A stretch of DNA of 64,000 bases from Zygaena filipendulae (taxonomy: Eukaryota; Arthropoda; Insecta; Lepidoptera; Zygaenidae), in NCBI GenBank assembly GCA_907165275.2, contig OU015655.1, positions 12,102,501 through 12,166,500 on the forward strand, in the 5' to 3' direction. The stretch's first letter is position 1, and each line of letters starts with the position of its first letter. The notes under the pieces were generated by a model. It was given only the letters and a program-made list of their open reading frames with translations, was not told where the DNA came from and did not search any database. Positions 47,001 to 58,800 of the stretch are shown piece after piece. The translations under genes and the position numbers were made by a program.

Positions 47001-50000
47001 GAAAATTGGATTCTATTCAGTTGTGTGGGACCGTGCTTTTTTCAATACAACGCCGCAGCGCTTTGTTACATGTAACTAGCCAATATATGAGGTCTAGAAC
47101 TGATTCCTTTTGTGTTGGACAACAGTTTCGAGAAAAATATTGCAGTCTTTACAACCAAACAAAACTACAACGTGGTTGATAAAAAAATTATTACCTATCA
47201 CTTGACGCTGGCGAAAGCTCATTATAGTAAAGACAAGAAAAAGTTAGTAATATACAAAACGTTAGGATTTCCCAAAAACTTTTCATGTACATAGATGACC
47301 CGCTATAATCTTTTGTTTCCTACTTACTGTAGAATTGGTCCATGGTATGAAAAGTCCCATAGAAAACAGTCCCAGTAGGCTACCAGCCGTAATGCCAGCT
47401 AGGCTTTTGCCAGCTTGTATTAGTGCTCCCATGTGTTCTACTAGAAATACGAGTGCTACACATGTTGCTCCTGATGACAAAAAAAACACTACATTTAACT
47501 ACATACAAACGGTGTTTATTATGTATAGATATATTACTGTATATGCAGATATGTATTTTATTTATATTGTTGTATATTATGCTTTCCTTATTTTTGCTTA
47601 ATGACTAATCCAGAACATATTCAATTTGCCGGCCGAACTCCTTCAACTTAACCTAAAGTTTCATTAATACTGAACCATCCATAATCGAAATTTAATAAGT
47701 ATTTATAGTAATACTATAAATAGTAGGAACATTTAGGCGCAGGCCACATGCGTCAGGCGCGGACATGGCACGGCCGGCTTCCTATTCCAATGATTTTCAT
47801 ACAAAATGCATGGAAATAAAGCACAAAAAGACATACGGTAGATATGTCGTTGCTCGGAAATGGCGCATCATAACCACGTGCTTTATTTCCATGTGATTGG
47901 TTGAAATTTGAATGGAATAGGAAGCCGCCAGTGCCATGTCCGCGCCCGACGCCATTTATGTGTGGCCTGCGCCTTAAATACTCAGTTATGAAAGCGAGAC
48001 CGCGTAGGTACAATGCAATAGGCTAATTGACTATTTTTTTTCTAAATTCCATTTAGTCCGTCAGTTGGGTAATAAAAAAATAATAGACCCACATATTTTA
48101 CTTTTTCTGATTAATGAAAATATACTTGGATAAAGCGCATTCAAGTTTGGGAGTGGGGACTCGTAACGTCATATGCAGGTAAAAACTGCTTGTGACGTCA
48201 CGCGACATTACGACTCAACGTATCTCCGTTATTATTTTTTTACGTGAAAAAAGAAAAAAATAACTACGTGTCTAATATTATGTATGAATCTACAGGACGG
48301 ACTAAACATAAAAATTTACTCAAAATAGCCTATTAATTTGAAGGAAGAAGAGTAAAATATTAGACCACATACAAAACGTTTGTGCGAAGGAAGAGAGTTT
48401 CGGTTTTGATCAATTTATAATAACCTATAACAACGACGATGATCTTCATGATAAAACTGGCGGTCCTTTCCGAAATCGGTTTATTATAAACAGGTCTTAT
48501 AAGGTCCTCAAATATGACACCACATAATGAATTCAGACCAGTTGACATTGAACTGAAATTATAAGAATGTACTTATGTTAAGATTAGAATTATATTTCAT
48601 GTGAGGCCTGAGCTTGAGCTATGAGTTTCACTTTTGGAAATTATTTTAATATTTTAATATTTAATTTTCTTATAGACTCGTGTCATAAATTATTTATCAA
48701 CATGCCAAGGTTAATTCAAATCGGTAACACAGTTTTTGTGTGATGGCAAGCCAAAGAAACCGCTAAGTTTTTGATGCTACATTTCTCACCGACACTATGT
48801 ACCTCAAGGCTGCACTGAAGACTCCGCTCATAAATATCCCGGGGAGAGCTGGTATAGAGCCCGTGATGGTCATGACAAAGTATGGTAACAGTTGGTCACT
48901 CTTCCTAATTGCACCTATCGTGAGAGGATCACAAGTGGCGAACGTGGCGTAGATGACCAGCCCAGTGTAACAACATAGCGATACTATGGTAAAGATACCC
49001 GCTGCCATTATGAATATTGTTCTGAAAATATAGACATAAATTGACGCCGATAAGCAATAACATGTTAGCCCACAAAATTAAGTCCTTATTACATTGTTGA
49101 TACCAACAAAATGTTGAACACACGTTGAACATAAAAAATGGCGCTATAATTTTAAAACACGATTTTCCCAAAATTTCTCCAGTGTGAGTTAACACACTAT
49201 TGCTTATATATTTATTAAAGAAAAATTAAAATGTAACTCAATAATAATAATTAGAGCCTACTATTAGATCTGAAACTGAAAGTACTACAACTTACAAAAG
49301 TACTATTACTACATATAATACATATAAGTACCTATAGAGGCTTCCGTAACAAATAATTCTGATGCTAATAATTTAGTAATCGATAAAATCACAAGATTAT
49401 TTGCGAGATGCATGTCCAAAAACTATTTGTTACCTGACTTTCTAGAGTGAATAAAACTTACATTCGCGCTCTTTTCAATGACGATAAAGCAAGACATCTT
49501 TGGACCATGGCTTGGTTGACTGAACATGCTGCTAACCAACTGAAATAGTTTCCGAACACCGTTGACCAGAATGTGTGACGTATCGTCGGATCTACATTCA
49601 TACTGAAAATAAGAAAATCGTCAAGATATTTTTGGATATATGTATGTATAAAAAATAAAAAGATAGAGCGATGAGAGAAATGAGAGTAAAAGAGTCATAA
49701 GAGAGATTTCTAGACAGATGGGAACAAATGCAGGACGTGCTTATACCAACGATAAGAGTAACCTCAGTAATGTCAGGCGCGGTCCAAGGGGGGGACGTCA
49801 CGGCTGACATGCCCCCCATATTTTTTTGTGTATTGTCCAATAAAGTCAAATTTACTCGATTTGGTATTTTATCAGTGACACCCCCCCCCCCCCCCCCCCA
49901 AATTCCAGGCTGCTGCGCCCGCGCCTGAGTAACGTTTGTTGAATGCGGATGTGACGAAGAAGATATTCCAATTGAAAACTTAGTCGTATAAAGAAACAAT

Positions 50001-52993
50001 CTGAGAATTCCACATTTGAATCGAATGTTACTCGGTTAGGTAGTCGTCACTCAAACGGAGTGACGAAAAATGATCATGTTTACTTAAAAAACTCAAGGCG
50101 GTCTCCTTCTTGGTTTATCCTGAAAACGTCATCGATGCCTCCAAGACGCCAAGTGCCATACACCAGCACGAATATGACACCAAAGTACATTAGAACAGTT
50201 TGAAGTGTATCCGTCCATACCACAGCCTTGAGACCTCCCTGAAAATAAATATAAATCTTGCTTGTATCAATTTTGAATCTAATCACACGTAAGCTTTAAA
50301 ATAATACCTATACATACAAAAATTCCCGCCTGTCTCAGATACTACCTCTACATCTCCACCTACTACGATTCTTTCACACTTTCACATTGTATTTCATCGA
50401 CGGCCCATATCATTTATTTCGTTTCTACTGTACCCTGTATTTTCTATAATTTCTCACAAACTCTCTATACACATTCTTTATTACTACGTATTTACATTCG
50501 TATATACATACATATATAACCCTCCTAGCAAAACTATACAATAATACCATTTTAGTTTAGCTTGATAAAAATGTTTCGCTAAGTCGCTACAATAATTTTC
50601 TTGAACTAGTAGACATACTGAAAAATCGTAGACATAATAATATTATTATACAACTCGATAATATGCAAATACTGTAAACTATTTAATGGGATATGCCCGA
50701 CACTAGCATTAGAAAAGGAGTAATACTCTTAAATAAAAGAATAAACCATGCATTGTCATCCAAATTAAATGTGCCGGTTGAAGATATCGGCTTCAAATTT
50801 AGTTGCAAGATTCCACCCGTATAAACATAAACATACATTGCAACTTGCAAGTTAAATGAAAGCTTTAAAAAAAACCTTATGGGTACTATGTACTTACAAG
50901 TGTAGTATAAAATATGCAAACAACACACACTATGGGCGTTATTAGATGTAAATTAATACCAGTCACTGGAAGATAAAAATTATGCAATTTAAAACTTGAT
51001 ATTGTACTTTCAACGGAATAATATTGTATGACGTTTCAGAGTCTTCTCACCTTGACTGAAAGCCAAAGCCGGTACGTAAATGACTATAGGTATATACAAC
51101 ATCATCTTTATGATGAATATTATTGATCCCAAAAGCCTTACGTTTTGATTGAAACGAAGTCGTAAATACTGAAAATTATGAATGAATAAATAGTTTATAG
51201 TTAGTATACTTAAAGAGAAAGAGATTTGGAACTTATGTTACCTAAGTTATCTACTGTATTGACTAACTAACCAATACTCTAGAAAAAAAATATTTAAATA
51301 TTAATTCGCTTTTGAAGTAATTAAAAATCATGTAATAGTGTATAAAGGTGACATAAGATTTGACAAAACCACGTTCAGTTTCAAACTCAACTGGCTACTT
51401 GACAAAAATTTTTTTTTAGTCCGTCATGTAGATTAGTAAAAAATATGCGACACGTATGTTTTCTTTTTTTACGTAATCAAAAAATAACAGAGATACATTG
51501 AGTTGAAATTTCGCGTGACGTCACAACTCAATGCGGTTTGTATGGCGCTTATAATGAATATTGACGTCACGAGCCTCCCACCCTAAACTTTAATGCGCTT
51601 TATCTATGTTCATTTTCATTAAATTGAAAAAGCAAAAAATATGTGTCTATAATTTTTTTATTTTCTAACTGACGGACTAATTAGAATTTTGATTTTCATA
51701 ACTTGGAGAATACCCAATTCTGACGTAAGTCGTAACTATTGCATCGACGTCTACTGCCGTAGGAGTTAATGACCATGAAGAAAACGTTTGAAAGTGTTTA
51801 AAAAAAGCATAACATTCAATAAATTATGCAATATGTCCGATCGCATTATTCAAAATGATGATTTCACGCAGCTGACTACAATTAGATCGCTTCATTTCAT
51901 GCCATAACGGATGCTCAGTGTCGAGTGTGGCTGCTTCCTAGATTACAATTGGTATTGAAATATATTCATTAGTTACCTCATATGTAGATGTGATTTGCAA
52001 ATTGTAAAATACTGGCAGATAAACGACCGCAATAGTGAGCGAGACCGCCCATTCAGATAGAACTATGGCCCAGAGCTGTGTGCCATACGTGTACATTTCA
52101 GCTGGCAGACCTAGCAGCGATATGCCTGAAATGTAGCTGGAATAATAAAAAGCAATAAATCGCTGACACGAGGGAAAAATTGTACTGCACACTAAAATGA
52201 GCATATATGATACAATATAATTCGTTTACTGCATCCCTATTGATGAGCTATTCAGTCATGATAGTGAACTATAAAATAACTAGCTATATGCTCCGCGGTT
52301 TCACCCGCGTGAATTCCGGAACTCCCGCAGGAAGTCCAAAGTAGCCTAATTTACTCTTTATAACATCAGGTAATTAGCAGCGAAAGTCCAGTCAAAATCG
52401 GTCCAACCGTTTCGGAGATTCACCCGCGTGAGTTTCGGAATTCCCGCAGAAACTCTAATTTTTTTTCATATTCCTCTTCTCCTTACAATAGCAAACGCAA
52501 CAAAAAAAGAATCAGCGAAATTGGTCCAGCCGTTCACGCGTGATGCCGTGACCAAGTTGGATCATTTTTATAGAAGATAGATTTCACGACAAAACTGATA
52601 AAATCGACAGTGGTTTGCAATTCTAGCGTGGTTTTTCTATTTACCTACACTTTTTTATTTTTCTATTCGAATTTTTAACATATACAACGCTAGTATTGCA
52701 ACCACTATATCTAAATAAAACGAACTACGTACTAACTGGACAAATATGGTTTGTATCCCATTTTAGATATCATCACTGGTAATGCGTTTTAATAACATTG
52801 AACAATATTACCTGGCTATTAAAGACATTGATATAGGAAACATGCCCATCGTTTTTCCTCCCATAAGATACTCGGCTGTGGTATTTTGTTTTTTCCTCGC
52901 GAAAAACGCAAAATACACCCCGATTAACGCTGACAGTAACAGCATCCCTCCAAAAACAAGGTAGTCCAGCCAATCGAAATATACCACGGTCAT
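44095..52993 (-). CDS. SLC5 sodium:solute symporter, complete, thirteen exons
   Basis: Exons 5' to 3': 52993-52812, 52136-51977, 51168-51051, 50965-50898, 50238-50084, 49602-49462, 49021-48803, 48552-48425, 47470-47328, 46233-46043, 45358-45238, 44938-44795, 44142-44095. Sum 1818 bases, 605 aa, all junctions in phase. It begins [19 protein letters not shown]. The SSS-family signature is clear: [18 protein letters not shown] early, [33 protein letters not shown] at about 177, [20 protein letters not shown] with AMVQR, and [20 protein letters not shown] at the Na+-site helix. Length and motifs fit the SLC5A5/6/8/12 branch (iodide, multivitamin, monocarboxylate). It uses the inward Na+ gradient to import a small, probably anionic, substrate; which one cannot be told from sequence. 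The C-terminus is cytosolic and charged ([18 protein letters not shown]). MITEs and Helitrons lie in introns. Confidence 0.93.
44545..44708 (+). repeat. (GTCT)n microsatellite in a Helitron-like context
   Basis: Runs such as GTCTGTCTGTCTGTCTGTCT with interruptions (GTCTGAATGTCTG), followed by AAAAGGGCATAAGATACTTT and TTATCC, words of the Helitron-A body. An expanded tract inside a degraded element, in the last SLC5 intron. Confidence 0.65.
46293..46452 (+). mobile_element. Helitron-A, first of a tandem pair
   Basis: CACTAATATTATAAATGCGA start, GTTGTCGGGGTACAAAGACG, GCGGGGAACAACTAG end (CTAG 46449-46452). The next element begins with no gap. Confidence 0.75.
46453..46755 (+). mobile_element. 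Helitron-A, second of a tandem pair
   Basis: TCCTAACATAAATGCGAAAG follows directly after the previous CTAG. The core block (CACGTTGTTAGGGTTACAGA ... CCGAAATTATTGCGG) is repeated a second time inside it before the end GCGGGGAACAGCTAG (46752-46755). So two and a half body units stand head to tail. Confidence 0.75.
48017..48334 (+). mobile_element. CRE-MITE copy 8
   Basis: Ends AATAGGCTAATTGACTA and TACTCAAAATAGCCTATT, family words diverged. One TGACGTCA remains; the other site is AACGTCA. In an SLC5 intron. Confidence 0.75.
49041..49210. mobile_element. MITE family F, copy 4, internally deleted
   Basis: TTGACGCCGATAAGCAATAA and CACTATTGCTTATATATT ends. About 70 bases shorter than the other copies. 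It lies 20 bases upstream, in gene sense, of the SLC5 exon starting at 49021, so it replaces most of the branch-point region. Confidence 0.8.
49740..49935. repeat. GC-rich insert with a run of 19 C
   Basis: Positions 49881-49899 are all C. Nearby are GGGGGGGACGTCAC and ATGCCCCCCATA. Such homopolymers are unusual in this AT-rich window. Probably part of an unclassified repeat in an SLC5 intron. Confidence 0.5.
51388..51718 (-). mobile_element. CRE-MITE copy 9
   Basis: Reverse family order with CGTCATGTAGATTAG, TTGAGTTGAAATTTCGCG, two TGACGTCA palindromes, CACCCTAAACTTTAATGCGC and TAACTGACGGACTAATT. In an SLC5 intron. Confidence 0.8.
52279..52575 (-). mobile_element. Helitron-A relative with duplicated end
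   Basis: CTAGCTATATGCTCCGCGGTT start (first 20 bases), TTTCACCCGCGTGAATTCC, then a second TTCACCCGCGTGAGTTTCGG. It ends near TATAGAAGATAGA. In the first SLC5 intron. Confidence 0.6.
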
Positions 52994-53278
52994 GTTGGCG
53001 AATTTGCGGCACTGTTGTAAAAATTGTATGCGTGCGTTCGTCTTGACACATGAACTCTATCTCTGTACAATAAGCATTCGCCGGGCGGATCTCAGCTGGA
53101 ACATTGCTATATTTATCCTTCAAAGGATCTCGGATAGGTCCATTGGAGGGATGAGGTTGGTTAATTGACTTGTTACCGGTGACCCGTCGCATCTCGTCCG
53201 ACACTCAGACCCGCGTACTACTCCGCGTGCATGACTACTATATAGTGTTCAGTTTTAACTTCTTTAAACTCTTTTAAA

Positions 53279-53510
53279 TCCTACTAATATTAAAAACGCG
53301 AATGTTTGTAAGAATGTATGGATGGATAGATGTATGGATGGATGGATGGATGTTTGTTACTCTTTCATACAAAAACTACTGGATGGATTTAAATGAAACT
53401 TTACAATAATATAGTTTATAACATCAGATTAACACATAGGGTACTTTTTATCCTGGAATTCCCGCGGGAATTCTGAAATTAACGCGGGTGAAACCGCGGG
53501 GCACAACTAG
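53279..53510 (+). mobile_element. Helitron-A copy with (GGAT)n
   Basis: TCCTACTAATATTAAAAACG start and GCGGGGCACAACTAG end before T. A short tract GGATGGATGGATGGATG is expanded inside. 232 bp. Confidence 0.8.
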
Positions 53511-54265
53511 TTTACAATATCGAAATTTAAATTATGACATAATATTCTTTTGAAATATGTTTATGCAGAACCTTCTGCAAAATGGGATTATTTACGAACT
53601 AATGGTTTTTACTTCGGGCTATGAAAAGACATGACTGTTCTCGTTCCACATTTATTCTTATTAATTATTTCTGGCTTAAACACACACATAATCCATATTT
53701 CTCGGTTTGCGATTACTACATACCGTAACAGCCGTATTATACGTGAAAATTGTATAATAATTATGATTGACTTAAATATAATGATATGGCGTGATTGTGA
53801 TTTAAGAATGAGAGATTTATCTAAAACATACAATATATTTTAACATATCAAAATAACGACACAATAAATAACGGTATCTAAGTATAATACATAATACAAT
53901 ATTGTTAATAACTTTTATGTTACAATATATTATCATATTTATTTAAAAACCTAAAAACGATTGCTGCAATACGTTTCGAAACCAGGTACTCGACTCCGCT
54001 GGGTATAACATTACATTAAAAGTTAAAATCTTAACTTACAACAATGATATAGACGAGTAGGTGTACATTTGACTATTTGAAATACATTTTCAAAAGTCAT
54101 CATAAATGAGATTAATCATAATTGTATATATAATAAATATATACTATATTATGTATATTCTATATAAATCCCATCATATTTATTACATGTAAACAATAAA
54201 GTATATACATATTATGTATAAATCAGAACTATGTCTAAACGTCTAGACACAGATCTGTCGTATAC

Positions 54266-54493
54266 GTATATGTCGTAGGCAATTTAGGACAGAAAATGAA
54301 TTGTGGCACGCAAATCGGGATTCGGTGCTATTTAGCTCCGTCGCCGCATTGTGGAAACTGTTCAAAAGTAACCTAACTTAGCACATTAGGGTGCCCGCAA
54401 ATACAAAACAACGAGCGTTCGTGACGAATTATGTAATTTGTCTGATTGACGTTTGTAAACGGACAAATTTCACAAATTGCCTACGACATATAC
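54266..54493. mobile_element. MITE with perfect 20-bp inverted ends
   Basis: GTATATGTCGTAGGCAATTT (54266-54285) is exactly complementary to AAATTGCCTACGACATATAC (54474-54493). About 228 bp, no ORF. Its right end supplies the upstream part of the open frame that continues into the exon at 54500. Confidence 0.8.
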
Positions 54494-54499
54494 ACACAG

Positions 54500-54725
54500 T
54501 GACATTGTTAAAGATCCTACGATCGAGTTTGCTGACAAAAGGATTACAATAGATACGGGCTATGATGAAACCAGGCCATACGGCGAATTGGAACCAAGCG
54601 ACATTACTAAGTGTAAAATATTTGAAATCGTACCCATTTATAATACAGAAAAGAATGGCTCAGACAACAGCAGTGCTAAGACCGTGATTATAAAATATTG
54701 CAATAGAAGCTACGTCTTTTACTAG
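54500..54725 (+). CDS. unidentified short terminal exon or gene fragment
   Basis: After ACACACAG at 54499 a frame is open for 74 codons to the TAG at 54723-54725: DIVKDPTIEFADKRITIDTG, YDETRPYGELEPSDITKC, ending KYCNRSYVFY. Composition is balanced and hydrophilic, unlike the AT-rich chance ORFs nearby, and an AATAAA follows three bases after the stop. I do not recognise the protein. No upstream plus-strand exon was found, and a MITE ends six bases before it. It may be the last exon of a gene nested opposite SLC5, or the 3' remnant of a retrocopy cut by the MITE. Confidence 0.4.
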
Positions 54726-54727
54726 TC

Positions 54728-54733
54728 AATAAA
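54728..54733 (+). terminator. poly(A) signal after the 54500 exon
   Basis: AATAAA beginning three bases past the stop codon, with the T/G-rich GTTTGTGATTTGTGG immediately downstream, the usual arrangement of a cleavage site. Confidence 0.55.
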
Positions 54734-55849
54734 GTTTGTGATTTGTGGTACATTACAGTGTTCTATTAATTATGAGATCATAGTAATGATGATTTTAAAA
54801 TTGAATATAGTTTAAGCCAGATTTTTCTCTGAGAAGAATATAATGCGAATTGCCATTCAAATTAATGATATTTCATTTATTTCCATGTTTTATATCAAAA
54901 CAAATAATAAATTGTTAGCTTCTCATCAGTAAATACAAAGGAATCGTCAAAATGCCTACTTCAGGATATTATTTTCACAATATCAATTTGAATTCACTGT
55001 TGACCAACGATATGGACTAATATTAGTGTTACTAGGAATAATATCTCGAAGACATGTATCTATGTAAATTTGATCTTCTATATTATTTGTTACATTTTCT
55101 CAATTTCTAGTAGAAATTGACCATCTACTATCACATTAAGTACAGTTATTCAATATATTTTTTCGTTATAAAACTTTGGATGTTAATTATTTGCATACCT
55201 ACGCCTACCTACTCTTTTAAACCAAAATTTCATTTCATCATGATTTAAACACCTAATCATCCAATTGAGAAGTTTGCCACAACTTTTTTCTTTTATTAAG
55301 CTCTATTTTTAACATTCGTTATTAATCCAAATATATTTTTTTATTATAATGATATTACCTACTCTATATCTCTATCTCTTGATGGCCACTATATGGCCAC
55401 CCCTTTCCGAAACTCTGATTAAACATCCTAAATAGTAATTTTACTATCCTACACTAATATTTTACCATGTGCTTTAAATTCTACATTTAGTTATAACATT
55501 TCCTTCCCACTAAGCATCACTTGCATGAAGTTTCAGAAAGTTACGAAACAACTACAGCAGTAATATTAAGGTGATATTATATTATATTTTGTAAGGTAAG
55601 TACATACACTAGCTTGCAATGTTCAATAATATTGTTGCAATTCCAGCTTGCTTAGTGGGTTCTTTCTATAACATTTCATAGATTAACATTAATACTTTTC
55701 TTTACCGTAGATACCAATCGTTTAATTTTACCATCACAGTTTAAACTTAGATCACTTATGTAAGAGTATACCTCTTTGGTATTGATAAGAATTTGCATAT
55801 CTAATGAGATACAATTATTATTATTCTCTGTATCGTTTGCCAAGTTAGT
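54734..55849. other. intergenic stretch, nothing recognised
   Basis: AT-rich sequence with no repeat family or coding signal that I can name. A minus-strand AATAAA at 55292-55297 could be the poly(A) signal of Hk, about 550 bases past its long-form stop. Confidence 0.4.
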
Positions 55850-58800
55850 TTACAATGCATCGGACGGTGAAGTGAGTTCGAGTCGAGATCGCCTCCTATC
55901 TCTAGATGTAGAGAGATTGCCTGACGAGGATCGTTGCAGTGACGCAGACCTTGGTCTGGCTGCATCTGTTTTCTTAGACTTACTACCGCCTGAGGCTGGT
56001 TGCTTACCTTTTAACGTCGACACTGATACTACAACGTCAGTTGATACTCCATCTAATTCTACAAGAGAATGAAATACGTATAATAATGGTCTATTCTCAG
56101 TAGTTGAGTGTAATGATATTATTCAAAATATTGTGCCTGATACGAGAAGTGAATATATAATATATACATACCTGTACGTTTGATAACTTCGCCGGCGTTG
56201 TTCAAAAAGAATTTCGGTTTCGTATCTTTAATGGATTCCTATAAGGAAAGAAAAACGTATAAGTTCGGTTGATCAAAGTAATAATATTGTAATAAATGGT
56301 ATTTTTACAGATGGTAGATATATATCAATATGTGGTTTCGATATTTCAAATCAGTCTATGTTTAGTAGAGTCCCACTCTATAAACACTAAGAATTTAAAA
56401 AAAAGCATACGGTTCCTGATCAAAGGGCTTATTATGATGTTTAGTTACGATAGTAGATACCAGATGGGGAATGACAAGTGAAATCAATGAAGTACATAGC
56501 CGGGTACTGTGTAACGACCGGTTGGCGCAGTAGGTCACCATGCTTGCCCGCAAATCAAGGGGTTCCGGGTTCAATTCCCGGTGGGGGTGGACTTTGTGTG
56601 ATGAACACAAAGTTCCAACTTCCAAGTCTGCATGGGCGTGTATTTATATCTATAGTATAATATATATATGTATATATATATATATGTGTGTGTGTAATAA
56701 TATGTGTAGTATATACCACGTGTTGCTTGGTTTCCACGACACAAGCTTATAGCTTAGTGTGAGATCAAGTATATCTGTGTGTTGTGAAGTGGATTATTAT
56801 TATTATTATTTTTGCAGCTCACTACTGACCGTCTTTTCACGAGGGAAAAGACGGCGTAGGATTGAGAAACCGACGGACAATTCGGGCATTGTCAAGTAAC
56901 ACCGCCTTCTGAATTGCCGCCGTAACCGGTCCAGCACGGACATCCAACCGCCGCAGGTGACGTTGCAGGCTGGTTGAAACTAACCCGTTCGTCGATATTA
57001 TAATCGAGATGATTTCAGTGGATTCCACCCGCCACATTATTATTATTATTATATTATTTCTTCGAGAATTTATTTAACTGTAGCCAATTATTACTATGCG
57101 CTGTTACGATAAATTTGAGTGGAATGTAACAATTTTATTAGAAGTCACCTTTGATTTACTAGATTTGGAAGCAGAGTCAGTGCTTCCGCGCCACCACGGT
57201 CACTGAATCTCGCAGAAGGCCCGCCCGGTCTCCTTTCCGGGAGTTGAGGGTTCCTCGCCGGCGTTCTCACCCTCGGGCTTCGGGGAACCGGCGCCTGATG
57301 TGGTTGCACCCCTATAATAATAGTTATGTATGCAATTAACGTGCACGCACCATATGCTACAAAGGCGCGGAGAGGGGGACTTAATAGTAGATTGTATCAC
57401 AAGGTATTAAAATTGTATTTTTAAGGCGAGGGCGTTATTTTGAATCCAGACCGTAGTGAAGGATTCTCGCTGCGCTCAGGATTCTTATATAGAATCATGA
57501 ACGGAGAGAGGAATTCAAAGAAAACCATCAGAGGAATAAATAATTTTTCATCCCATCTATTCAAAAACTGACGTTTTATACGTAGTGATTACCTTCTCTC
57601 TGGTTTTATTCGCTCGAGTGGTACACTCTACTTTTCATCCCCCTCTATGAGAAAATGAAACAAGAAATCGCTGTAATATATATATTTTTTTTTGTTTGAG
57701 ACGCGAGTCTCACCGGCCAGTACTTTATTCATACAATTTGTGCAGTACTTGACGTTCGACCTCCTTGGTCGTCTCTGGCGATAGACATTGCAAGTTTCAT
57801 ATTCCAAATTCACAACTCAGCTGTTTAGCGGGATGGATTTTAGTACAACTTTTAGTCGCACTTATTGAAGGGAACTAAAGGGAAAAGGGTACTACTTTAG
57901 GTGCACTTACATGCGAATAAAACGTCAGTTTTTTAATAGATAGGATGAAAATGTTATTTTAAAAATATATTTGAACATATCCAATAGTGTATTTACTAGC
58001 TGTTGCCCGCGGTTTTACGCGCATTAATTTCGCATCTCCCACGGGAATTCCGGAATAAAACTACGCTATATCCCTTACTGTACCGCTGACAACGTGTAGT
58101 AACAAATTTAATGCAGATTCACCCGCGTCGATTTCGGAGTTCCCGCGGGAATTCCTGGATAAAATCCTCTATGCCCTTTTCTGTATATCTGACAACGTGT
58201 ATGCAAAATTTCATTATGATCGGTTGAGCCGTTGAGGCGTGAAAGCTTCACAGACCGACAGACAGAGTGACTTTCGCATTTATAATATTAGTATGGATTG
58301 GAGACAAAGAAGTACTCACGTCATGTCAACCCGCACGGTGTTGTTGGACTGCTGGTTCCGCATCGCCAGCGTAGACACCATCGGCGGCCGCTGCGGCTTG
58401 TTGCCTAGGAGGCGCTCTATCTCGGACATCACGGACGGTGTTAGCTGTGGCACTATCTATACGGAAATTTTAATAACAACAAATGGGCCCTTATTCACTA
58501 TGACCATAACACGCCGCATTAAGATAAGACGCCGCAAAAACTGTTCTTCCATCGCGATTAAAGAGGTTTCACTTTAAAAAAAAATACATTTACAACGTAT
58601 GTTATGGTATACAGAATAATTTAGCAGACGGAATTGTGTTTTTAGGACGAGCGTTATGGGCAAGGAATATTGTTGGTCATACAGAGAATAAAGGCCAAGA
58701 TTAAACTCTCGCCGTGGTATAAGTAAAAAAGCTTAAAAAAATATATATCGAGACGCGATCGCGATGTTTTGACGGCCTATTTATTTAGGCACAGATTTAG

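Larger units (their letters stand above)
52994..54499. other. intergenic stretch upstream of SLC5 start
   Basis: Contains the presumed SLC5 5' UTR and promoter (52994 to about 53220, GC-richer), a Helitron at 53279-53510, an AT-rich stretch and a MITE at 54266-54493. The minus-strand open frame 52773-53204 overlaps SLC5 exon 1 in another frame and is not coding. Confidence 0.5.

Noticed and set aside
50683..50928. 81-codon minus-strand ORF inside the SLC5 gene
   Set aside because: The real exon is 50965-50898 in another frame; it joins both neighbours in phase and completes the symporter sequence, while this ORF matches nothing in the family.
52773..53204. 143-codon ORF overlapping SLC5 exon 1
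   Set aside because: It is out of frame with the symporter start and has no family features; taken as a shadow of exon 1 and its 5' UTR.
57149..57311. Alternative frame of the Hk exon starting [15 protein letters not shown]
   Set aside because: It is open, but requires a phase that the preceding exon (ending ATG AC) does not supply and would shift the next exons out of frame.
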